A stretch of DNA of 10,920 bases, taken from an uncultured Angelakisella sp. (GTDB taxonomy: Bacteria > Bacillota > Clostridia > Oscillospirales > Ruminococcaceae). Both the position numbers and the translations under genes were made by a program. Shown in pieces: positions 5,898 through 10,920 of the stretch. Where the stretch lies: contig CAKSYU010000049.1 in the NCBI GenBank assembly GCA_934524965.1, positions 1 through 10,920 on the forward strand, given 5' to 3'. Every line of letters starts with the position of its first letter. The first letter of the stretch is position 1. The notes below the pieces were generated by a model. The model was not told where the DNA came from, ran no database searches, and saw nothing but the letters and a program-made list of their open reading frames with translations.

Positions 5898-6403
5898 TAT
5901 TTTTTCCTCCAGTTCAGCAGTAATGCGGAATTTGTAATAACCAGCACCCGCAGCCGGTCGCCCAGCCGCACCTCCTCGGCGGGGATCACCCGCTCGCCGT
6001 CGGCGGTCAGCAGGCGGGCAGTCTGTGGGGTAAGGTGCACCAGCTTTTCAATGCCGGCGCGCGCCTTGGCAACGGTCAGCTCCTCCAGCAGTCCGCCCAG
6101 CTGCATAATGACGGCGACCTCACCGGCGGCAAAGTCCTCCCCGATGCAGACCGAGGCGATGAGCGCCAGCGAGACCAGCACATCGGCTTTGATATCAAAG
6201 GCGGTGACCAGCCCGATGACCGCCTCCAGAATGATGGGCACGCCGCACAGAATAATGGCGAACCATGCCATATCAAAGGGGAGCGGCTGCAGCCCGAACA
6301 GGCTGCACAGCACCGCCGCGGCGGAAACGGCAAGCAGAATGATATCCTTTTTGATGCCGCCCCACTCCAGCAGGTGCTCCAGTTTTTCCATAAGGGCTTT
6401 CAT
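5897..6403 (-). pseudogene. Internally deleted heavy-metal P1B ATPase
   Basis: A 168-aa remnant of a metal-exporting P-type ATPase without an N-terminal metal-binding domain. Intact pumps of this kind are usually over 600 aa. Present are the first membrane helices (about 20-100, including FDIKADVLVSLALIASVCIGED, 69-90) and the start of the actuator domain (ELTVAKARAGIEKLVHLTPQ, 108-127; VRLGDRLRVL, 145-154). Missing are TGES, the CPx motif, DKTGT, the ATP-binding domain and the last helices. The last 14 residues (VITNSALLLNWRKK) resemble the native C terminus of such ATPases, where an I/L-x-NS/NA-x-R/L-L motif ends the protein. That implies an in-frame internal deletion near the GTGCTG at 5942-5947. 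It keeps a ribosome-binding site (AGAGGT) and a regulated promoter, so a short protein may still be made, but it cannot pump. Confidence 0.8.
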
Positions 6404-6418
6404 AATGAACCTCTTTTC

Positions 6419-6436
6419 TATACCATAGGGGGTATG
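6419..6436. promoter_or_regulatory. CsoR-type operator O2
   Basis: TATACCATAGGGGGTATG, a G-tract pseudo-palindrome of the kind CsoR-family repressors bind (TACCnnnnGGGGGTA type). It covers roughly +1 to +17 of the truncated ATPase transcript. csoR lies just upstream at 6711-6986. Confidence 0.65.
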
Positions 6437-6441
6437 TGTAT

Positions 6442-6470
6442 ATTATGCCCATATGGGTATAGAAAGTCAA
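6442..6470 (-). promoter_or_regulatory. Promoter of the truncated ATPase gene
   Basis: On the minus strand, -35 TTGACT (6470-6465), a 17-nt spacer and -10 CATAAT (6447-6442). The -35 box directly abuts the T-run of the preceding terminator. The spacer is filled by operator O1, an arrangement suited to tight repression. Confidence 0.72.
6444..6461. promoter_or_regulatory. CsoR-type operator O1 in the promoter spacer
   Basis: TATGCCCATATGGGTATA, an 18-bp dyad with one mismatched pair, placed between and overlapping the -35/-10 region. Together with O2 it suggests control by the adjacent copper sensor CsoR. It is a weaker match to the G-tract consensus than O2. Confidence 0.55.
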
Positions 6471-6471
6471 T

Positions 6472-6494
6472 AAAAAAACAGCCCTTTCGGGCTG
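6472..6494 (-). terminator. Terminator of the csoR operon
   Basis: On the minus strand, cagccc / gggctg, 6 bp with a 4-nt loop, followed by seven T (6478-6472). It separates the csoR transcript from the truncated ATPase promoter, whose -35 begins 2 nt later. Confidence 0.85.
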
Positions 6495-6710
6495 CCTTTC
6501 GCAAAATTTTCAAGAAAAATCAGTATAGGGATCCCCCGCGGGCGCGCGAGGGGGACGACATAAATTTCATTATTCTGCCATGAAAGCCCAAACCGAAAAA
6601 CTTTTTGTAAAGGTTTGTGCGAATTCAACACTTTCACTGCAAATTTCCCCGTTTTTGTCCGTATAGATGGGAGGGGCTTTACACCCCGCTCCCTTACCGG
6701 TAAAAAACTC
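6495..6710. other. Intergenic stretch between csoR and its terminator
   Basis: 216 bp with no convincing gene. It is AT-richer than the surroundings and holds three small palindromes: a bulged hairpin at 6669-6693 (gggag / ctccc plus ggg / ccc), the 10-bp palindrome ttaccggtaa near 6693-6702, and a GC-rich hairpin near 6532-6553 (tccccc / ggggga with gcg / cgc). It would be the long 3' untranslated region of the csoR transcript. It could be a repeat or insertion remnant; I cannot tell. Confidence 0.4.
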
Positions 6711-6986
6711 TTACCCCATGTTGGAAAAGCGCTCCACCGCCTTGGTAAAGCTCTCGATGGTCTTATCGGCGTCGCCGTGTTCGATGCCGTCCCGGACACA
6801 GTGTTTGATGTGACCCTCCAGCACCACCTTGCCGCAGCCGTGCAGGGCGGCTTTGGCGGCGTTGATCTGCGCCAGAACATCTTCGCAGGGGATATCTTCA
6901 TCGATCATTCGGTCGATCGCCTGCACCTGACCGATGATCTTTTTCAGGCGGCGGTGCAGATTTTCGGAATCCATACATTGTCTCAT
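6711..6986 (-). CDS. csoR: Copper-sensing transcriptional repressor CsoR
   Basis: A 91-aa all-helical repressor that releases DNA on binding Cu(I). The metal ligands are all present with canonical spacing: Cys34 (EDIPCEDVLAQ), His59 and Cys63 (GHIKHC), matching the C-x24-H-x3-C pattern of CsoR. The first helix LHRRLKKIIGQVQAIDRMI (10-28) is typical of the DUF156 family. Start ATG 6986 is preceded by GGAGG at 8 nt; an ATG further up in the same frame lacks a site and would overlap the preceding gene. It is the last gene of the minus-strand operon starting at 7795, and the terminator at 6472-6494 follows. Likely targets are the operator dyads at 6419-6461. Confidence 0.93.
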   Translation of the reverse strand: MRQCMDSENLHRRLKKIIGQVQAIDRMIDEDIPCEDVLAQINAAKAALHGCGKVVLEGHIKHCVRDGIEHGDADKTIESFTKAVERFSNMG

Positions 6987-7026
6987 AGCAGTGACCTCCA
7001 GACAGGTTTCGGGATAAAGGACGGGA

Positions 7027-7347
7027 TTACGGCTGCGACGGCACTTCGGCAAGGGTCTCCCGCACGGTCAGGGCAAGCCCCAGCATCAGCAGAATGGGGG
7101 CGGCGATATCCAGCGCCACCATACCAAGGGTGTAGGGCAGCAGATCGCGGGTGAGCCGCTGCTGCGGCGGAACAGGGCGGAGCAGAGAGCAAAGCCCCAT
7201 GCCGATGCCGGCGCCGAGGTAGAGAAGCGCCGCCAGCATGACAGGCGGCACCTGCCGCAGCAAAAACGGCGAAAGGGGGATACTGACGGCATACAGCGCC
7301 GCCGCCCCCAAAGCCGCCAGTACGGCAGCGGATCTGGTCTTTCTCAT
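7027..7347 (-). pseudogene. Truncated EamA/DMT transporter
   Basis: A 106-aa N-terminal third of a drug/metabolite transporter of the EamA family, whose members are usually near 300 aa with 10 helices. Three to four hydrophobic segments are seen (about 8-31, 36-56, 72-94), with the EamA-like stretch MLAALLYLGAGIGMGL (37-52) and DIAAPILLMLGLALT (80-94). The sequence then ends abruptly in a polar tail (VRETLAEVPSQP), consistent with a deletion of the rest. The stop lies 40 bp before csoR. The start overlaps the stop of the 77-aa gene (ATGA), so it is still translated by coupling; there is no strong ribosome-binding site of its own. It might be retained as a short protein, but transport is unlikely. 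Confidence 0.75.
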
Positions 7348-7577
7348 TTGCGGTTTTTGGTCACCAGACCGTCAACAAAAACAAAGGCGGCGCAGGCAAG
7401 CAGCACACAGGCAAACACGGTGAATTGGCTGCCCATTGCCAGCAGGAAGAAAAGACCCAAAGCGGCAAGCACCGCCGCGCAGTAGAAGGATTTGACCCAC
7501 AGCTTTTTCTGCTTCATGGGGTCGTTGTTCTGCGCCAGCTTCTGTTCCAGCCTGCCGCTGCCACGGAATAAACTCAT
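7344..7577 (-). CDS. 77-aa membrane protein of unknown function
   Basis: A polar N-terminal third (RLEQKLAQNNDPMKQKKLW, 9-27) is followed by two hydrophobic segments (about 30-49 and 51-70) and a basic end (TKNRK). No family is recognised. GGGAGG lies 9 nt before the ATG. The start overlaps the upstream stop by ATGA and its own stop overlaps the next start by ATGA, so it sits in a tightly coupled chain between copA and csoR. A role in the metal response is suggested only by position. Confidence 0.78.
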   Translation of the reverse strand: MSLFRGSGRLEQKLAQNNDPMKQKKLWVKSFYCAAVLAALGLFFLLAMGSQFTVFACVLLACAAFVFVDGLVTKNRK

Positions 7578-7795
7578 CGTTCGGGACCTCCCTTCTCTTT
7601 TTCTCCCTGTTTAAGGGAACGCCAAGCCCGTATAAAGGCAGCAATGAAAACGATAACGCCCATGGCGGCAAGCACAATGCCGCCAATCGCCAGAGGACGG
7701 ATCTCCTTGACGATGCCGATAACGGTAAGCACCCCGCCGACGGTAATGGCGGCAATGCTGCTGAGGGTGGAGCTGATCATCGGTTGAAAGCCCAT
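7574..7795 (-). CDS. 73-aa membrane protein of unknown function
   Basis: Begins MGFQPMISSTLSSIAAI and has two hydrophobic segments (about 9-28 and 34-56) separated by the short charged turn KEIRP, then a very charged tail (RSLKQGEKEKGGPER). No family is recognised. AAAGGAG is 7 nt before the ATG. It is the first gene of the operon driven by the promoter at 7850-7878 and ends in an ATGA overlap with the 77-aa gene. The pair of two-helix proteins could form a small membrane complex; that is inference. Confidence 0.78.
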   Translation of the reverse strand: MGFQPMISSTLSSIAAITVGGVLTVIGIVKEIRPLAIGGIVLAAMGVIVFIAAFIRAWRSLKQGEKEKGGPER

Positions 7796-7816
7796 CGGAA
7801 TACTCCTTTCGGCACG

Positions 7817-7848
7817 AATAAAGCAGGGCACCCCTGCGGATACCCTGC
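7817..7848 (-). terminator. Terminator of copA
   Basis: On the minus strand an 11-bp stem (7848-7838 with 7833-7823, two G-T pairs), loop gcag, followed by TTTATT. It begins 12 nt after the copA stop. The 5' arm overlaps the expected start point of the next operon's promoter. Confidence 0.75.
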
Positions 7849-7849
7849 C

Positions 7850-7878
7850 ATTATAGCATATTATTCGGCGCTTGTCAC
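7850..7878 (-). promoter_or_regulatory. Promoter of the small-membrane-protein/csoR operon
   Basis: On the minus strand, -35 GTGACA (7878-7873), a 17-nt spacer and -10 TATAAT (7855-7850). The -35 lies inside the last codons of copA. Start is expected near 7843, so new transcripts lack part of the 5' arm of the copA terminator hairpin and should not be stopped by it. Confidence 0.7.
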
Positions 7879-10659
7879 CTGATAACCTGCCGCTTCCACC
7901 GCGGCGGTCAGCTCCCCGATGGAGTGGGGTTCTGTCATGGTAACGACGGCGGTGTTCTTTGCCAGATTGACCTCGGCGGTGACGCCCGGCAGCGCCTCCA
8001 AAGCCGCCTTGACCCGACCGACGCAGTGGCTGCACATCATGCCGCCGATGGAAAGGGTGACGGTCTGCGGCGCGGCAGGGGCGGCAGGCTGCTCCTGCCG
8101 CAATTCGGCGGTATAGCCCGCGGCGGTTACGGCGGCAGTCAGCTCCTCGGCGGTGTGCGGCGCAGTCATGGTGACGACAGCGGTGTTCTTCGCCAGACCG
8201 ACCTCGGCGGTGACGCCGGAGAGCGCCTCCAAAGCCGTCTTGACCCGACCGACGCAGTGATTACACATCATGCCGCCGATGGTAAGCGTGACGGCTTGCG
8301 GGGCGGCAGGGGCGGCAGGCTGCGACTGAGGCTCGACGGGAGCGGGAGCGGGAACACTTTCCTGCGGCAGCAGGGTACATTCCACCTCAGTGACAGGGGG
8401 AACACTGTCAAGGGCGGGGAGCCGGGGTTTCCAGCCGCGCAGCCGCAGGGCATTGCTGACCACGCACACCGAAGAAAGACTCATGGCGGCGGAGGCAAGC
8501 ATGGGGTTGAGCTTCCAGTGCAGGGCGGTATAGAATACGCCCGCGGCGATGGGAATGCCGATGGTATTGTAGAGGAACGCCCAGAACAGATTTTGCTTGA
8601 TATTGCGCAGCACGCTGCGGGAAAGCTGCAGAGCGGCAGGGATATCGGCGGGATCGCTGTGCATGAGGACGATATCGGCGGAATCAATGGCAATATCGGT
8701 GCCGGCGCCGATGGCGATGCCGATATCGGCACGCACCAAAGCGGGCGCGTCATTGATGCCGTCGCCCACCATGGCGACGACCTCGCCCTTTTCCTGCAGG
8801 GAGCGAATGACTGCCTCCTTCTGCTGGGGCAGCACCTCCGGAATGACACGGGGAATGCCGACCTCCTTAGCGATGGCTTCGGCGGTGCGGCGGTGGTCAC
8901 CGGTCAGCAGCAGCACGGAAAGCCCCATCTGCCGCAGGGCGGCAATGGCGGCAGCACTGGTCTCACGGGGCGGATCGGCAACGGCGATAAGCCCCAGTGG
9001 GGTGGTGCCGGCGCCGAAATACAGCGGCGTGCGTCCCTTGGCGGCAAGCTCCTCCGCTGCAGCGGAAAGAGAGGAAATATCGCAGCCCATGGCGGCGGCA
9101 AGGCGGGTATTGCCGCCCCAAACGGTCTCACCGTCCAGACGGGCGCAAAGTCCCTGACCCTCCGGCGCAGTAAAATCGGTGACGGGAGAAAGGGGAATGT
9201 TCTTTTCCGAACAGTAGGCGGTGACGGCAGTGGCAAGGGGGTGGGCGCTTGCCGCTTCCAGGGCGTGGGCGACCGGCAGCAGGCGGGCGTCCAGCTCCTT
9301 TACATCGGTGACGGCGGGCTGACCGGTGGTCACGGTGCCGGTCTTATCCAGCACCACGGTGGTGATACTGTGGGCGCGCTCCAGCGCCTCGGCGCTCTTG
9401 ACCAAGATGCCATATTCCGCACCGCGACCGGTGCCCACCATGATGGCGGTGGGGGTGGCAAGCCCCAAAGCACAGGGACAGCTGATGACCAGCACGGCGA
9501 TGCCGATGGAAAGGGCAAAGGCAGGCGTTTGACCGACAAGCAGCCAGATGACGGTAGCCAGCACCGCAATGCCGATGACCACTGGGACAAAGACGGCGGC
9601 GACTTGATCGGCGATGCGCTGAATGGGCGCTTTGGTGGCGGCAGCGTCCTCCACCAGACGAATGATCTGCGAAAGGGTGGTCTCCTCCCCGACATGAGTC
9701 GCCCGCATGGTGAAATAGCCGCTGCGGCACAGCGTGGCGCCGGTTACGGGATCGCCTGCGTTTTTATCCACCGGCAGGCTTTCACCGGTGATGGCGGATT
9801 CATCGACGGCGGCTTGTCCCTCGGTCACAATGCCGTCCACGGGGACTGCCTCGCCCGCACGGACGACGAGCAGATCCCCCTGCCGCACCTCATCCAGCGG
9901 TACTTCGACCTCCTTGCCCTCCCGCAACAGATGGGCGGCAGCGGGCGCCAGCGCCATCAGCTTCTGCAGGGCATCGGCGGTATGGCTTTTGCTGCGGGCC
10001 TCCCAGTATTTGCCCACGCTGACAAGGGTAAGAATGGTACCGGCGGATTCAAAGTAGAGATCCATGTGGTACTGCTCCACCAGCGCCATGTCGCCGGCGG
10101 CAAGCCCCTGCGCGATGCGGATAATGGCGTAAACGCCGTAGAGAATGGCTGCGGAGGAGCCGACGGCAACGAGGGTATCCATGGTGGGGGCGCCACGGAA
10201 CAGCGAAGAAAAGCCGCGGCGGAAATAGCGAAACTGCAAAACGACGATGGCAAGGGTAAGGACGAGCTGCGTCAGCCCGAACCACAGGGCGTTCCGGTGC
10301 CCCGAAAGGAATGGGGGCAGCGGCAGACCCAGCATATGCCCCATAGAAATATAAAGGAGTACCAGCAGCAGCCCGACGCAGACCCAAAGGCGCCGCCGCT
10401 CGCTGCCGGCCGCCCCCGCAGGGGGCAGGGCGGCGGAGCCGCCCGCGGCGCCCGCCGGGCGGGCGCCGTAGCCGGCAGCGGTGACGGCGGCGCAGATCTC
10501 CGCCTCGGAGAGCTTGGCACTGTCATAATCCACCAGCATACGGTTCTGCATCAAATCGACATTGACTGAGGAGACCCCCGCCAGCGCCGAGACCGCCCGT
10601 TCCACATGAGAGCTGCAGGCGGTGCAGCTCATGCCGGTCACATCAAAACGCTGCTTCAA
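7861..10659 (-). CDS. copA: Copper-exporting P1B-type ATPase with three metal-binding domains
   Basis: A 932-aa inner-membrane pump that exports Cu(I) using ATP. In order: HMA1 (1-64) with GMSCTAC (Cys12, Cys15); an Ala/Gly/Pro linker (65-88) made by element E4; membrane helices from about 92; actuator TGES (291-294); CPC copper motif (394-396); phosphorylation site DKTGT (Asp438); HP (473-474); GDGINDAP (632-639); YN (697-698) and MSLSS (726-730) copper ligands. After NALRL come a Pro-rich linker and two tandem HMA domains with MMCNHC (Cys799, 802) and MMCSHC (Cys876, 879). Three HMA domains, two of them C-terminal, make it longer than the usual 700-830 aa. I chose TTG 10659 as start: GGAGG lies 8 nt upstream and [10 protein letters not shown] fits the family. 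The first ATG (10674) has no ribosome-binding site. A consensus promoter precedes it. Confidence 0.95.
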   Translation of the reverse strand: MKQRFDVTGMSCTACSSHVERAVSALAGVSSVNVDLMQNRMLVDYDSAKLSEAEICAAVTAAGYGARPAGAAGGSAALPPAGAAGSERRRLWVCVGLLLVLLYISMGHMLGLPLPPFLSGHRNALWFGLTQLVLTLAIVVLQFRYFRRGFSSLFRGAPTMDTLVAVGSSAAILYGVYAIIRIAQGLAAGDMALVEQYHMDLYFESAGTILTLVSVGKYWEARSKSHTADALQKLMALAPAAAHLLREGKEVEVPLDEVRQGDLLVVRAGEAVPVDGIVTEGQAAVDESAITGESLPVDKNAGDPVTGATLCRSGYFTMRATHVGEETTLSQIIRLVEDAAATKAPIQRIADQVAAVFVPVVIGIAVLATVIWLLVGQTPAFALSIGIAVLVISCPCALGLATPTAIMVGTGRGAEYGILVKSAEALERAHSITTVVLDKTGTVTTGQPAVTDVKELDARLLPVAHALEAASAHPLATAVTAYCSEKNIPLSPVTDFTAPEGQGLCARLDGETVWGGNTRLAAAMGCDISSLSAAAEELAAKGRTPLYFGAGTTPLGLIAVADPPRETSAAAIAALRQMGLSVLLLTGDHRRTAEAIAKEVGIPRVIPEVLPQQKEAVIRSLQEKGEVVAMVGDGINDAPALVRADIGIAIGAGTDIAIDSADIVLMHSDPADIPAALQLSRSVLRNIKQNLFWAFLYNTIGIPIAAGVFYTALHWKLNPMLASAAMSLSSVCVVSNALRLRGWKPRLPALDSVPPVTEVECTLLPQESVPAPAPVEPQSQPAAPAAPQAVTLTIGGMMCNHCVGRVKTALEALSGVTAEVGLAKNTAVVTMTAPHTAEELTAAVTAAGYTAELRQEQPAAPAAPQTVTLSIGGMMCSHCVGRVKAALEALPGVTAEVNLAKNTAVVTMTEPHSIGELTAAVEAAGYQVTSAE
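7864..8322 (-). repeat. Tandem duplication of the C-terminal HMA domain in copA
   Basis: Two direct copies with a 231-bp period: copy 1 at 8322-8092 (residues 780-856), copy 2 at 8091-7864 (857-932). Both start with the linker QPAAPAAPQ. By eye, 59 of the first 70 residues match, and long DNA stretches are identical, so the duplication is fairly recent or kept similar by recombination. Both copies keep the copper-binding MxCxxC. Confidence 0.88.
10401..10480. repeat. Cloverleaf palindromic element E4, inside copA
   Basis: An 80-bp segment with a 10-bp perfect closing stem (10401-10410 with 10471-10480) around three hairpins: 10412-10426 (6 bp, loop GCA), 10428-10444 (7 bp, loop GGA) and 10447-10467 (9 bp, loop CGG). 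It has the same architecture as E1-E3, but lies in frame within copA. It encodes roughly residues 60-87 ([14 protein letters not shown] and [13 protein letters not shown]), that is, the end of HMA1 and the linker to the first membrane helix. The coding frame is unbroken. The right arm coincides with conserved HMA codons (AAG), so it may partly be host sequence. Confidence 0.75.
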
Positions 10660-10662
10660 AAA

Positions 10663-10672
10663 CTCCACCTCC
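10663..10672 (-). promoter_or_regulatory. Shine-Dalgarno site that sets the copA TTG start
   Basis: On the minus strand, GGAGGTGGAG (10672-10663), its GGAGG 8 nt before TTG 10659. The site overlaps an upstream in-frame ATG (10674), which has no ribosome-binding site of its own and would leave a leader of only about 12 nt. Confidence 0.65.
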
Positions 10673-10692
10673 ATGGTATAATTTACGAAAAT

Positions 10693-10721
10693 ATTATAAA
10701 GAGCAGGGCGGTTGCTGTCAA
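10693..10721 (-). promoter_or_regulatory. Consensus sigma-A promoter of copA
   Basis: On the minus strand, TTGACA (10721-10716), a 17-nt spacer and TATAAT (10698-10693): both boxes match the consensus in every base. Start is expected near 10686. Just downstream, TATACCATGGAGG (10680-10668) shares its first eight bases with operator O2, so a degenerate CsoR site is possible. Confidence 0.88.
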
Positions 10722-10867
10722 CTCCATTTTGTCCGAAACGGGGAATAATCCCGCAAAAAGCGCGCAGAATAGCACAGTTCATGCCCTTTTAGGCGAAATA
10801 TTGCTCAATTTTCATAAAAGGTTTTATAGCATATTTGCTGAAATTGTGAAAGGACGACAGATTTTGA

Positions 10868-10896
10868 TTGAAATGACCGGTGACAGGCTGTATAAT
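10868..10896 (+). promoter_or_regulatory. Promoter at the right edge for a gene outside the window
   Basis: -35 TTGAAA (10868-10873), a 17-nt spacer and -10 TATAAT (10891-10896). It points rightward, divergent from copA; no start codon with a ribosome-binding site follows before the window ends. The interval from 10722 to 10867 holds no gene; I see only a short gggaataatccc palindrome near 10740. Confidence 0.65.
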
Positions 10897-10920
10897 ATCA
10901 TTGCGAGGGCTGGAAACGAT

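Noticed and set aside
6467..6901. Minus-strand open frame of 144 codons overlapping csoR
   Set aside because: It overlaps most of csoR in another frame, includes the intergenic hairpins, and has no protein-like features or good ribosome-binding site.
7864..8322. CRISPR or intergenic repeat from the 231-bp direct repeat
   Set aside because: The repeat is the duplicated HMA domain within the copA reading frame.
7924..10569. Long plus-strand open frame (881 codons) opposite copA
   Set aside because: It is antisense to a clearly conserved P-type ATPase; its Gly/Asp/His/Gln-rich translation is typical of a GC-rich shadow frame.

Overview
The window looks like the chromosome of a GC-rich Gram-positive bacterium of the class Clostridia, probably near the Ruminococcaceae/Oscillospiraceae (Faecalibacterium, Gemmiger and Subdoligranulum relatives). 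I infer this from a sortase and a CsoR sensor, strong Shine-Dalgarno sites, sigma-A promoters with 16-17 bp spacers, and clostridial-style MtaB, TrpS and CopA proteins. The genus is not certain.

Left part (1-5059). The 5' end of mtaB (tRNA ms2t6A37 methylthiotransferase) leaves the window on the minus strand. Divergent from it is a two-gene operon: a GNAT acetyltransferase and an HD-hydrolase/GNAT fusion. Next come a class B-type sortase, then trpS with a small PspC-domain membrane protein. Each unit has its own promoter. Terminators follow the fusion gene and the sortase, but I see none on the plus strand after pspC.

Right part (5023-10782), all on the minus strand, read right to left. It holds copA (Cu+ P1B ATPase with one N-terminal and two tandem C-terminal metal-binding domains), two tiny overlapping membrane proteins, a truncated EamA transporter and csoR (copper sensor). 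Past a terminator lie an internally deleted metal ATPase behind a promoter with CsoR-type operator dyads, a 55-aa membrane protein, and a membrane-anchored XRE regulator with its own promoter. This is a copper-homeostasis locus with signs of decay by deletion. The right edge carries a divergent promoter for a gene outside the window.

Most interesting structure. Four GC-rich elements of 80-85 bp share one architecture: a 10-15 bp perfect closing stem around three short hairpins, most with GNA triloops closed by C-G. That is a cloverleaf or four-way junction with almost no unpaired bases. E1 (219-303) lies in the mtaB leader. E2 (2067-2149) and E3 (3554-3634) sit between a terminator and the next promoter and share left flanking motifs. 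E4 (10401-10480) lies in frame inside copA, in the linker between the first metal-binding domain and the membrane domain. They look like a dispersed palindromic repeat family that can also enter coding sequence. I cannot check from this window whether it has been described.
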